From Tanytarsus gracilentus (Eukaryota; Arthropoda; Insecta; Diptera; Chironomidae): DNA of 64,000 bases. Under the pieces are notes generated by a model that was not told the origin of the DNA, searched no databases, and saw only the letters and a program-made list of their open reading frames with translations. This document shows, piece by piece, positions 14,367-26,648 of this stretch. A program made the position numbers and the translations under genes. The DNA lies in contig JAXRKN010000026.1 in NCBI GenBank assembly GCA_038502055.1, positions 310,001 through 374,000 of the forward strand, read 5' to 3'. The first letter of the stretch is position 1. Each line of letters begins with the position of its first letter.

Positions 14367-14864
14367 GACTTTACAGTTTTTTTCTCAGTTCCTTTTTCTC
14401 ATGAAATTTTCAAATAAATTGTGTTATTTTGAGTTGTCACTCGCTCAGCTCGAAGTCTTTAGTGTATTTATCCTACAATTTCAGTATTTAACAATTTTTT
14501 AATAGCTCTAAATTTTTTAAAATTATGTCAATTTTTTTGTGAAATTTTTTGCAGTTTCTTCTCGAACAAAACGCTTAGCAGTCTGTCGCTGGCGTTTTTA
14601 GCCATATGTTTCTATGATTGTGTTAGTGATGAAGAGTAAAATAAAATTTTAGAAATGAAATTTTCACGTCGCGAAAAATTAAATTAAAATTTCATCGTAA
14701 ATTAGGCAAAACCCATCCGACTCTATACTCTAAATTCACAGTGTGGATACTTAACTTAATTAATTTAATGGAATTACCGTAAATTAAGAAGGAAAAATTG
14801 CATAAATTTCAAGTTTCGCGAGTTATTTTTTTTATTTGAGTGAATTTCACAAAAAATCAAAGCC
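14367..14864. promoter_or_regulatory. Divergent promoter region of PSME4 and LETM1
   Basis: About 500 bases between the two start codons, AT-rich with one more GC-rich patch near 14565-14600. No TATA box or other known element could be assigned with confidence. Confidence 0.4.
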
Positions 14865-17800
14865 ATGAATGCATTTATGAATCATCAAAAGGCATTCTTA
14901 AGGATTAGGAGATGGCACCGATTACCGACATGTAAGCGATGAGCAAAATCCATGCCAAAAAAAATTAGTTACCCCATCGGATGTAAAGTTCACTTAAAGC
15001 AGTGCTTACATGTGATGGAAAATTTTCTCTTCTCCGTTTCGCAATTTGACAAATTTTGTCAATAGATTTAGGGAAATTATTTCTTTTGATCATCTTTTTA
15101 AACCTGTATCAGTGTTGTAAATAAGTAATATCAAAGTTACATAACAAGACGCACGATAACAACATTAAATCCATTGTCAACATATGATCGTGTTCAAGTT
15201 CAATTGAAATTAAGAAGAAGAGAAAACTGTTTTTGATGGAAAATTTTAGCGCGTACACACAAAGAGAAGATTTTCCCATGAAATAGATTTTCCTTATTAT
15301 TTTTTTGGCTATCGATCAATATCAAATCTCAGTCACACTCTTATAATGAATTAAATTTCTCTCTTTTAGCAAGTACAACAGCATCATGCAATTATTGTCG
15401 TGCCGTTAAAAATGCATTACCCACTAACTGCATCAAGAACAACAGCACAGCGTCATATGGACGGTTTCTACACTCACCGTTACGCACTAATTATGCTTTT
15501 AGCGAGCGCTATCTGTCAACATCGTCCTTTTTATATGAGAAATCGTCCTCAAAAGTCGAAGATGTTGTTAATCAGATAAAGGAAGTGGCAAAAGAGAAGA
15601 ATGAGGAGGCAACAAAAGCTGCTGCCGCTGCCTCAGCCTCTCCAACATCACCGCCCGACGATGTAATTCAGGCCGTAAAAGAAATACCAACTCAACAGTT
15701 GGCAAAGGTAGCACCGACAGATGTGGCTGTGAAAAAGACCTTAATGCAAAAAATATGGGCAGAGATTGTCCACTACTATCATGGTTTTCGACTGTTGTTT
15801 ATTGATATAAACGTATGTAGAAAGCTCTTAATGAAGGTGCTACATGGAGTGTCTCTTTCAAGGAGAGAACATCGTCTGCTAGTTCGTACTACATCGGACA
15901 TTTTTCGACTCGTCCCCTTTTCAGTTTTTATCATTGTTCCATTCATGGAATTGCTTCTACCGCTCGCAATTAAATTCTTCCCTGGAATGCTACCCTCAAC
16001 TTTCCAGAGTCAAAGCGATGAAGACAAAAAAATTAAGCAGAATCTTAAGGTGAAAATTGAAATGGCCAAATTTCTACAGAAAACTCTCGACGACATGACC
16101 GTCCAGCACAAGGATCACCGATCCGAGGCAGCCAAAGAGTTTTCGGAATTCTTTCAAAATCTTCGCACTGCTGGCAATATGGCCTCAACACAGGAAATCA
16201 TAAAGTTTTCAAAGCTATTCGAGGATGAAATTACACTCGATTCACTCACTAGACCTCAACTTATGGCTCTTTGTCGAGTGCTCGAGGCGAACACAATTGG
16301 CACTACAAATTTCCTTCGATTTCAACTCCGAATGAAACTGCGAAGTTTAGCGGCTGATGATCGAACGATTCAGAAAGAGGGAATTGATGCACTTAATTTG
16401 TCGGAGCTTCAGAGTGCATGTCGGGCGCGTGGAATGCGTGCGTATGGTATGAGCGAGGAGAGACTTAAGGCACAACTGCAAGAGTGGATTGATTTAAGTT
16501 TAAATGAAAAAGTACCGCCATCACTTTTACTTCTTTCGCGCGCATTAATGCTGCCAGAGGATGTACAAGTTAGTGAAAAACTCAAGGCTACTCTCGCTGC
16601 CCTCCCCGATACCGTTGCAACGCAGGCCAAGGCCGCGATTGGCGAACGTGAAGGTAAAATTGACAATAAAACAAAGATTGAGCTCATCAAGGAGGAACAG
16701 CGAAGAATCAAGGAGGAACTCGAGGAACAAAAAGAAGCCGAAATGGAAATTAAGGCTAAAGAGCAAAAGTTGGCCGAAACTCTTCTCGATAAGGCTCCAA
16801 TTATAACGCCAGATGGAACTGTTAAGCCAACGTCTGAGCAAATTAGCCAAATGTTCATGGAACAGAAAGTTATTCAGCAAGAGGAAAAACTCTTTAGTGA
16901 AAGTGTTAAAGTTGAAAAGGAACTTTCGTCGGAAGACCTCAAAGTTATTAGCGATGCACTCGGCACCATCAGTGGCAATAAGAAAACTCTTTTGGTTGAG
17001 AAAGAAGAAATTAAAGAAATCAAAGAAGAAATTGCCGACTATCAGGAAGACGTTCAAGAGCTGGAGGAGATTGTTGGCTCGAAGAAAGACGAGGGTGTTC
17101 AAGTTAAAGAATCGAGAGCCGCTAAATTGCTCTTTAAAAAGGTCAATTCAATGATCCATAAACTCGATCGTGTGCTGGATGACTTGGAAAAGAAGGAACA
17201 GCGTTTAAAGGATTCAATCGAAGAGCCGGCTGAAATAACCGAGGCTGTCGATGCTGTCATAGCCGAAGAGGAAAAGAAAAATGCCGAACTCGTGAGAATT
17301 GACGAAATGATGAATGCTATAAGAAAGGTAAATTTTTCTATTTTTTTTTCTTCGAGAACACATTTTTTACCACTTAATTATTTTAAATATAGATTCAAAA
17401 AGTATCGGATGAGTCAGTTCTCGATCATATCGAGAAAGTTCTGCGTCGCATGGATGACGATCGAGATGAGTCATTGAAAGTTGAGGATGTCTTAAAGGTG
17501 AGATAATTTCAAATAATTAAAAACCTTTACTAAGGCATATTCTAATTAATTATTCTAGGTGATTGAAGTAATTGGAAAGGAAAATGTTAACTTGAAGGAG
17601 AAACAATTGAATGAAATTTTGGACCTTATTGACAAGGAGGAGGTTTTGGAAACTGAATCAAAGATTAATAAAGCCTTGAAAAAGGAACAGGAACAAAGGA
17701 AAGAAAAAAATGAAAAGAAAGAAGACTTTAGTGAGTCTGAGGGAAAATTCCTTTTGGAAGACAAAGCAGAGGAGCTCGAAAAGCCTAAAGTAAGAAAATC

Positions 17801-17993
17801 AATTGGTTCAAGTATTAATTTTTTAAAATAGAATTAATTTTAGATTGACGAGATCGACGATAAAATCAAAAAAGTTGTCGAAAATCAAAACGAGAAAATT
17901 CTTTCCCAAGTTCATCCCATTCAGACATCACAAAAAATCGCTGGAAACTCTAACGTAGAAACTGCTACAAAACCAAAAGATAAGCTGATATGA
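14865..17993 (+). CDS. Letm1: LETM1 mitochondrial inner-membrane cation/proton exchanger
   Basis: Five exons (14865-14931, 15370-17327, 17393-17497, 17559-17789, 17844-17993) give 836 residues. LETM1 sits in the mitochondrial inner membrane and is needed for K+/H+ (and reported Ca2+/H+) exchange and cristae shape. The start in a small first exon gives MNAFMNHQKAFLRIRRWHR, a basic presequence; no later Met fits as well. Seen in order: presequence (1-50), the LETM1 core with 'VCRKLLMKVLHGVSLSRREHRLLVRTT' (partly cited), one transmembrane helix around 205-227 ('LVPFSVFIIVPFMELLLPLAI'), the ribosome-binding-like 'LTRPQLMALCRVLEANTIGT' region, then long acidic/basic coiled coils rich in Glu and Lys in the C-terminal half and an EF-hand-like segment near the end. 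Its 3' end faces FAR-A. Confidence 0.94.
14932..15369 (+). other. First intron of LETM1
   Basis: Starts GTAAGC and ends TTTTAG; joining the flanks keeps the presequence in frame (phase 1). No coding or RNA feature seen inside. Confidence 0.7.
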
Positions 17994-18561
17994 CAAACTC
18001 GAGATGATGATGAAAAAAAGTAGAACTGTGGGTAAGCACGAAAAATTAAATAAATTAAAAATGTTGCAATAGTCATTAAAAAAATATTAAGCGGCTTTGG
18101 TCTCTTTTTAAAAAAAAGTAAATGATTTTCACACAATTCCGAAATAATTAGCTTATAGACTTACTTGAAGAATAAGAAAACTTAAAGTTTTTAATGCAAT
18201 ATCGCAACAAAAAAAATTATCTAAAACACTCCTGCGTAATGTGAAATTGGTTTTATAAAAGTGAACGCCTTACAAAAAAAAAGAATGTTCTTAATTGTAT
18301 ATTATTGTAAAATGCTGAAAAAAATTTGAATAAATTAATGAGGAATTTTTTTGAGTTACAAAAGAGTTTATTTCCAACCTTTTTTTCGTGAAAAAATACT
18401 TATAGAAATGCAAAAAAATAACAACAACCGCTATACCTTTACCAAAATGCACTTTAAATTGCTGGAATAAATAAAGAATTCATCTTTATGAGAAAAGGCC
18501 AAACAATTCTTGACATCACTAACAACATGGTTAATTAGTTGAAGTTTGTGTTACCCTGATT
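17994..18561. other. Convergent 3' region of LETM1 and FAR-A
   Basis: Holds both 3' UTRs. A plus-strand AATAAA is near 18329 (LETM1) and a minus-strand AATAAA (TTTATT) near 18369 (FAR-A), so the two transcripts end within about 50 bases of each other and may overlap. Nothing else seen. Confidence 0.45.
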
Positions 18562-20200
18562 TTACAACAAACCCAAAACTAAATATGATAAAGGAATGGC
18601 CAAAATGCATTGCATCATGGGAATGCCAAGAATGACAGAGACAATCTTCCAGACACCACAATGAATACCGACTTGAAGGAGAATATGCAGGATGAGTAAA
18701 ATTTTATCCTTTTTGCGTGCTGCCGGCAAAGTTTTCATCGACTCATTATTCAAATAAGTGCGAACACCTTGTGCCAAATTAATGAAGTAATCTTCCCAGC
18801 GCAACTCTTTGATGTCGATGTTAAATTGCTTCTGATCAACCGGCGACATTGTTTTGCTCAAAATTAGGGTATTTTTGTTGTGGAATTTCCATTCGGTAAA
18901 GATAAACTTCTCCAGTAACTTCAATGACTCCCATACATTGTTGTGTAAGCGAACCAAGCTGAAACGAAAAGTAAGTTAACAATCATTTTAAATAAAAGTT
19001 CAAATAACTTACATCGGTCGACCGCCAGCAATGCGTGTGACGAAATCCAAAATATAAGCCGGTAAAAAGTGCACAAATAAAGCCGAAATTTTAAAGAGCA
19101 TGAGACTCGGTAATAACTTCAAGTGGGGATACCAGACTGCCGATTTAAGTGGGTACATGTGAAGAAGTTCATTGGTCTTTTCAGCAACCTCTTGCCACTT
19201 AAATGGATTGTATGTCGATGATGTGCAATGAAAAATTGACAACTCTCCGGAGCGCTTTTGTGAGACGTGATATGCCGTAACGAGAACCTGGTTGACGACA
19301 GTATCAACAGGAATGTAATCGTAAACGAGTTTTGTCGATACTGGTAGACGTCGAATGACTCCCTTGCTAGCGCCCATAAGGAAACCCTGCGGACCGTTCT
19401 TTGAAATTGTCCAACCGGGAGTTGGTTCGCGCCAAGCAGCAGTTATCATCGATGGACGAACAATGCCGCATGGAAATTTACTGGCACACTTGTTTACTTC
19501 GTGTTCGGCCAAGTGCTTGGTGAATGTATATGTATTTGGATGTTCTTTAATTAAATCATTTGTCATGCGATCGAGCTCTTCCTCTGTCTTGTCTTTTACC
19601 AATTTTATGACCATTTCAGCATCCTCTGGCTCTGGATAAAGTTTTTCCTCGGTCTCGAGAAGGAAAGAATTTACGTAGGCACTTGAAATGTGAACCATTG
19701 CTGTGAGATTTTTCATTTCTTGACTCAACTCCATGACACGACGTGTGCCGAGCAAATTAATCAATACGGTTGGTTTTAGAGCGGCTTGAAAATCGAGAGT
19801 AGCAGCCGAATGAATGACAACGTTAACATTGTTAGCCAAGAGCTGACGGTCCTCAGGCGAAAGCCCTAAATTCTCTTCGCCGACATCGCCAGCAACGGCA
19901 ATTAGCTTCTTGAAAATCTCGGATGAAGTTTGTTCCAATAAGGTAGCGAATACAGAGTTCTTTGTTATGTCTTGAAGTCTCTCCTCGATGGCTTTTCCTT
20001 TTTTCGGGCGCATCAGCAAATAAACCTGAAAACGCGATTGATCAATTTTAAATTAGAAATTAAAATAGACGATTTTCTACCTTCCCGACGTCTGGACATG
20101 ATCTCAAAATCTTTTCGACAAGTGCAATTCCAACGAAACCAGTTCCTCCCGTGATAAATATGTTTTTGTTTTTATAGAATTCTGCCACATTTGAAGCCAT
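18562..20200 (-). CDS. Fatty acyl-CoA reductase (FAR-A)
   Basis: Reduces long-chain fatty acyl-CoA to fatty alcohol with NADPH at the ER, peroxisome or lipid droplet; insect paralogues supply cuticular waxes, hydrocarbons, tracheal lipids and ether lipids. Three exons (20200-20081, 20025-19013, 18958-18562) give 509 residues. Seen: Rossmann NAD(P)-binding 'FITGGTGFVG' (about residues 16-25), substrate segment 'VVIHSAAT', the catalytic 'YTFTK' (Tyr206, Lys210), 'GIVRPSMI', and the FAR_C domain with a C-terminal hydrophobic tail 'MMQCILAIPLSYLVLGLL'. A splice acceptor (GCAG at 20235-20233) between ATG and upstream DNA implies a leader intron whose donor may be at about 20894. Family is certain; which insect orthologue it is cannot be told here. 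Confidence 0.93.
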
Positions 20201-23200
20201 AACTGAATTGAATAACCTTTTCGAGTCGTTCTCTGCAAAAAAGAATTTAATAATTTATTGAATTTCCGGTGTGCGAAAATAATCGAGATTGGCATGTGAT
20301 TTGCAATCATGAATAATTGATGTGTGAATTTCTTTTTCTTTCGATTATCGTGGATTCTTTGACGCATGTTAACTGTTTCTTGATTATGGTGCAAAGAGAG
20401 AGACCGTAATCATCAAAATATATTTTTACGGTTTCGAAATTTCCAATGCAAATCAAAAAATAAAATAAAAGAAACTGGTATATAAGTCAATACCGCTAAA
20501 TCACACATCGAAAAGAGATTATTGTTTGACTAGTCAGTCTTTTTTTAAAAAAAAATCAAGAGTCGACGTTCTTAAGCAGAGATGATCAATTAGAGATGTT
20601 GATGATGACGTCAGAAGCAATTGTGTTGAATTTTTTACCATTACCACGAGAGCAAAGGTTGAAATTATTTTTTAAATTTTTGTATTATATAATTTCATGT
20701 TATAAAAAACTTTTATGGTTGTTGCAAAGTGCGTGCAATGTAATAGCCACGAAGAGATGAAAAAGTAAAAAACTTTCTCTCTACAATAAGAAATTGATTT
20801 TGAATTCATACAATTTTTTTTAGTTTTCTCAATGTTTAAAATAAAACTCAATTATGCACGACAACTTCACGTTCACTATGTGCTACAACTTACCGATAAC
20901 ACTTCTGAGAAACAATTAACTAGATTTTATGCAAGAAACCCAATTAAATTCAAAAATACAATGTGAGCGAACAGCGGCTAAACTCGAATGACGTTTGACG
21001 TAATACGTTTACGTAAGACGTGGCGCGTTGTGTTAGAGAGAGAGGGAAATATTCAAACGGAAATTTAAAACGTGACAACAAATAATTTTCTTAGTTTTCT
21101 AATCTGAAAAAAAGAGATCTGGATTTTCTGAAAACTTGAAAATATACTTTAATGCATTAAGTTCGATCTAGAGCCTCTGGAAAAAAATTACAACTGGTTA
21201 GGGAATAATTTAAAATTAATTCAAATATTTTTTCAGTGGTAATAAGTAATAATTTATTGATTTTATTAGTATAAGAATAATTATAATAAAATTAAATAAA
21301 AAAAAATTGCATTCTTCCGTTTCATTTATTTAATTTAATTTGTCCTTTAGGAATGACAATTATAATATAGAGTAAATACATAAAATAACAATGAATGCAA
21401 CTTTTTCACATTAATAATTTGTACATTTAACAATTTTCTGGGAGGTGCATTCCATTATTTTTTATTATCAATTTATTCAGTTTTTTATTAACTGCAAACT
21501 TTTGTCTAAAAAAGTTATTGCAAAAAATTTTGTTATACCGTCGGTGTAGTTGGAATCTATAATTTCGTAAACGAGTGAAACACGCCCACTCTAAGTAGAA
21601 TAAAATAATTTTCTTGTGCTCTGATAAATTGAAAATTAAGAAGAAAATTAAACTTTCCAAGAAATTTCCATTTCCATCAAAAATGAAAATTAAATTTTCA
21701 AGTATTAAGTTCGTCCCAATGGCAACACTCAAAAATTGTTTGATTTAATTAATTTCTGATGTTGAATTGAGAAAAAGTTCAGTGGCAGAGTAACGGGCTT
21801 GGGTGGATGGTTGATAAATTAATTAACCCGATTTTCATTTAATTAAAGCACTTCGTTTCACAAATTGATTTTATGGTAAACGAGCACGAATGGCTTGTGA
21901 GAATGGGGAGCTCAGCAATATAAAAGGATAAATTTTTGGGTGGGGGTGAATTGTGAGGAGGTTTATTAGACCGCAAAATTGCGGAAAAATTCTCAAATTG
22001 ACGTAAATGTTTTCAATTGCTGGATGCAAAAGGGGAGTTTATAAATTGAATCATTTTAAGGGTCATTTAAACGGATGAAAAGTAGAAAATCCTATTATTT
22101 TTTTCATTTTATTCACTTTGAAAATTCCTCTTCGACACATAAGCTTTTACAAGCTTGTAAAAATGGTTAGAGAAAATGCTTCAAATAGAGGATGATTATT
22201 TTGGTTTTATTGTAGTTTCAATAGAATTTATTTTAAAGAGAAGCACGTGACTTTAATCCTCAAAGTATTCAATTTACTGCGAGACGAGGAGATTTTAATT
22301 TAATTGATGAAAATGATGATGATACAGGTTGATAAGTGTTGATTAAAATAATTTATGATTTGTGGCTTAGGGGTTAAAATATCATCATGCAGACAGATGT
22401 ATAGATTCGTCACATCCTTTTAGCAACAATATTGTTGCACGCTTAATTTAGATTAATGTCATAAAGGGTTGATTTTTTTAACCATTCATAGTTGTCATAA
22501 ATTTTTTACAATATGTTCCGCAACTTGTTTGTTTTGATTTAAAAATTCATCCTTTTTTATTGCAAAGAGTAAATTGATTTCACACTTTTCATGTTTATTT
22601 TATAAAATATCCATTTGATTCGCTTCAAGAGATGCACATGCCGAAAATTTATAATCCAAAAAATAATTGGTGTACATGAGTGATGTTATCGTAACATGAT
22701 TTTTGGTTAACAAATCACCTACTTGTTTTCGTGCACGTGTACAAGATTATTTTTTTATTGACGATCGTGTGCCAAAATGCAGGCAATTATCGAGCGTCAT
22801 TAAATTAGATATTATTTTGCACCCAGAATAAAAAGACTCAAATCTATAGAGGTAAGCTGGTAATTATTTTTAAAGAGATTTTTTATTGCGATATCGTGTC
22901 ATGAAGGGTTGAGGTATAAATTACGACTTTTTTGAGGACTTCCTGGGATTTTTTTAAAAGTAGTCACTAAATTTTTTATTTCACTTTTTAATTCTAATTT
23001 TACATAAAAATTTAAATATTTTAAAAAGCAGTTTAAAAAATAAAATCACGCTGAACTTTTATTATTCAATTAGCGAAACCAATTGCTTCAAAACTTGATA
23101 GCGAAATGAAATTATTTTCATCCCTTTGGAAATTGACTTTTCACTTTATGTAGGCGTGTTTTCCCTCCATGCTGCCATTGGCCCTCGCAGCACTAAGAAT

Positions 23201-23494
23201 TTTCCAGTCTTTCCACTCACCAGTGAACAATACTTCCCTCATGTTTGATTAAAACGAGCATTTTGATTGATTTTTTTCCTCTCAGCACAGCCAGATTGTA
23301 TGTGTTTGTGCATGTAATGCGAAACAGGAGGAGACTTGAATAAGGATTTCCTAACGTTAACTAAAAATAATGATATTTTCGTTCTGTTAAATAAAAATAA
23401 AAATCAGTTTGTTCCAAAATTTCGTCGAAGAATAAGTGAAGTCCTAGGAAAATTTTTGTTAGTGATATTACAAAAAAGAATTAAATAAGTTAAA
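20201..23494. other. 3.3 kb spacer between FAR-A and fussel
   Basis: Probably contains a FAR-A leader intron (minus-strand donor GTAAGT near 20894, acceptor 20233) with its promoter near 20,900-21,060, and the upstream control region of fussel. AT-rich throughout. A perfect 16-base palindrome at 22423-22438 is listed separately. I see no coding sequence I can support. Confidence 0.55.
22423..22438. promoter_or_regulatory. 16-base perfect palindrome of two abutting SOX-like sites
   Basis: GCAACAATATTGTTGC equals its own reverse complement and contains AACAAT and ATTGTT back to back, the form of a SOX dimer site. It lies about 1.06 kb upstream of the fussel start. One such palindrome is expected by chance in a window this long, so function is only a guess. 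Confidence 0.25.
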
Positions 23495-26400
23495 ATGGAA
23501 TTAACAAATTTGGCATCGCCAATGAGTCCGGATAAAAAGAATAATTTAAAAAGACCTGCGGGTGCAAATAGCAGCAATAAAGTTTCGACTTTTGTGATCG
23601 GATCTAGATCGCCGTCGCCCGATGGCGATCAAACGACGATGATAAATCCAAAACCTAATCAGGTTGGAAAATATCTTAGTAAAGAAGTGAAAGAGAAATT
23701 AAAAAATGATTTTTATGTGAAACAGGTTTCGAATGTGGTTTTATATGGAATACCAATAGTTTCACTCTACATTGAGCACCAAGAGCGATTGTGCTTAGCC
23801 CAAATTTCTAATACATTATTAAAGCAATTTAGCTACAATGAAATTCACAATCGAAGAGTGGCACTTGGCATCACTTGCGTGCAGGTATTTTGATTATAAT
23901 TTTTTCTATTTTTAAAATTACTGGATTTAGATAAAAATTCTTGAAAAAAATATATTTTACTTTACATATTTGTCTTCTCTTAACTTTACAGTGCACTCCA
24001 GTTCAATTGGAAATTCTTCGTCGTGCTGGTGCAATGCCAGTGTCGAGTCGAAGGTGCGGAATGATAACTCGAAGAGAGGCCGAAAGATTGTGCAAATCAT
24101 TTTTGGGTGACAACTCGCCACCTCGCTTACCCGATGATTTTTCTTTTGCTGTTTTTCACGAGTGTGCATGGTGAGAAAATAATTTAAAATATTAAATAAT
24201 AAATCAACTAATTTTTAATCATCACAGGGGATGCCGTGGAAATTTCCTTCCCAGTCGCTACAACTCGAGTCGTGCAAAGTGCATAAAATGTGCTTATTGT
24301 GGAATATTTTTCTCGCCTAATAAATTCATTTTTCACTCGCATCGATTGTCACCCAACGATAAATATGTACAGCCAGATGCTGCAAACTTCAATTCATGGC
24401 GTCGTCATATGAAACTGACTGGCACTCCACCAGATAATGTTACTCACGCTTGGGAGGACGTAAAAGCAATGTTTAATGGTGGAACTCGCAAAAGAATTCT
24501 CTCACATGCGTCAATGTCCTCTCATGGGTCAGCAACAAAAGACAGATCCAAAGCTGATCCAATTGAATCACTTCCGACTGCACCAAAGCGATCAAAGGAT
24601 ACAAAAAGCAATTCAACTCCCACAAACACCTCTCAATATCCATTGAGACCTATTCATCATCACAATAGTGCACCAAGCGCACCGAACAATGGCAATCCTG
24701 TTGCAAGTGTGAGTTCTGTAGTGCCATTGAACACCTCGCCCATAAGAGCGTCATCATCCTTCCCTCAAGAGCTCCCATTCTCATTATCTCGCTCATTTAT
24801 GATCGACTATATGTGGCATCATCAACAGCAAACACATCATTCATCCGTCACTCCAACGAGTGCAAATAAAGTAAATCATTTTCAATTTCCACCTTATTCT
24901 GCATTAAACTGGATTAAGCAGCAACCGACATCATTTTTGTTTAAACCAAATAATGCGCCGACGACAACAATCGCACAACCCCCGGCACTGCCATTGAGCG
25001 CATCATCAAACGATGAAAAGCCTCCGGCATTCAATCATTTTCATTCAGCCGCATTTAAGCCTGTAATCAATGCAATGCGTTTGAATGATGAGTCAATCAT
25101 AAATGCATCGTCAATGGTGACAAGTGTAAATGCACGCAATCATTCGCCAGCCTCATCGAACTCATCAAATTACAATCACACGACAGCATCTTCGACAAAT
25201 CTTAGCGACGATGAACAAGCGGCTGGTGGTGAAAAGAAATTCATGAACCGTAAAAGGTTGTCAAAGAATGGCAAAGAAGAGACAGCTGGTGATTTCTACG
25301 AGAGCAATCACGAGGAGGAGAGAAAAGTGTATTTGACTAATGGCAATGGAGGTGACAGCTACAATCTTGAAAATCCCTCGATAAGTGACGATGAAGAGAG
25401 TGAGATGGTGGATATTGAGACGACAGAGGATGACATTCAGATCCACAACTTACAACCCTATCGTACATCTCAATTTGAGACTGAAGATGAGGAGGAAATT
25501 GAGGTGACCGACGGTAAATTGGAAAGCAATAACAACAATTTAGCATCGTATGAAAGTCAATTTGGTGAAAGGAAAGGAAAGAGCCCGATAAGGTTCTTAA
25601 AGGAAATTGTAAATCGAAGTGAACGCGAAATCGAAGAGAGTTATTTGATGAAAAAAAGCTCAGCACAAAACAACCCTCCGCAAGGATCCTTAAATCTAAA
25701 GAAGGAGGTAAGTGGATCATCCACTTTTGCTTAAATTGAAACATAAAAAAATTCCGTTATGAAAAATTTGAAATTTATTCGAAATCCCACATTAAAGTGC
25801 AATCGATATTTTTTACAATTTCGCAAAGCAGAAAGATTTTTTTGCGAGTACTTAAATCATTTCAAATGACTTCACTTAATCCCATTTTGCAAGTGCATCA
25901 AAAATTTAAACTCAATTTTTTTTCGCTCGTCTCAAATTTTTGTTATTTATTTTTGAGATTGAATTTCAATTGTTTCGGATAAAAAATCATAAGCTTTTTT
26001 AAAAAATTTCGGGAGTTTATTAAAAATTCATGAGACAATTTTGCAGGAAATTTATAGCATGTGACTTGTGTAGAGGAAAAATTCGATTTTAAATCATTAT
26101 TTAATCTTTATTTGCTATTAGTCTTGTATAAAACAAAATAAATCACAGCCGTAATTCCAACCTGAAACATTTTAATTTAAAAAACTCTTCAAGGATAACA
26201 AAAAGATGATAAAAATTCCCATCACGTCTCGAATGGCTCGAAAATTAGATCATTTAATGTTATCTATTTCAATTGCCACTGCCAGGATTTATTTTTACGA
26301 TTGAACGCAAGCACCTTAAATGAAGCACGATTTTTCTCAATTGTTTTTGTTAACTTGTGTAAAAAAATGGTTCTCATGGGAATTTTTTTCTTTCTTTCTT

Positions 26401-26648
26401 CACAGCCGGGTAGACACGAGTCCTCATCGACATTCAACTACGTGCACAAAATACATGCCGCGACAAATAAACCTTCAGATGGATCTGCACCCACTAAATT
26501 ATGGTCAGTAGCGAGGCTGTCACTTGAGTGTAATAACAACAACAACCAGAGCAGCTCTTTCGATGAACGAAACTCTTTCTATCAGCACTTGAGTCAAATG
26601 CAAAATAAAAACTTTCAACATCAAGACGCGAGTGCATCGATAATTTAG
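23495..26648 (+). CDS. fuss: Fussel / SKOR-type SKI family transcriptional corepressor
   Basis: Four exons (23495-23884, 23992-24170, 24228-25707, 26406-26648) give 763 residues. Two linked domains are clear: the SKI/SNO/DAC DHD region ('VSLYIEHQERLCLAQIS', then 'CTPVQLEILRRAGAMPVSS') around residues 85-190, and the SMAD4-binding-like SAND-fold zinc domain ('AWGCRGNFLPSRY', 'AKCIKCAYCGIFFSPNKFIFHSHR') around 190-260 with its Cys/His ligands and the following 'NSWRRHMKLTG'. SKOR proteins are neuronal corepressors that act with homeodomain or SMAD partners. The rest is low complexity: Ser/Pro/His-rich, then an acidic stretch ('SDDEESEMVDIETTEDD'), then Asn-rich. Exon 3 carries about two thirds of the protein. 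Large flanking spacers are typical of developmental regulators. Confidence 0.92.
25708..26405 (+). other. Last intron of fussel
   Basis: Begins GTAAGT after AAG GAG and ends CACAG before CCG GGT; phase 0. About 700 bases, AT-rich, no other feature seen. Confidence 0.65.

Noticed and set aside
21427..21732. Minus-strand frame of about 100 codons in the FAR-A/fussel spacer
   Set aside because: Low-complexity Phe/Ile/Asn/Lys composition, no conserved motif, no clear splice partners.
22680..22710. Inverted repeat ATGTTA-TCG-TAACAT as a regulatory site
   Set aside because: Six-base arms in AT-rich DNA are expected many times by chance.
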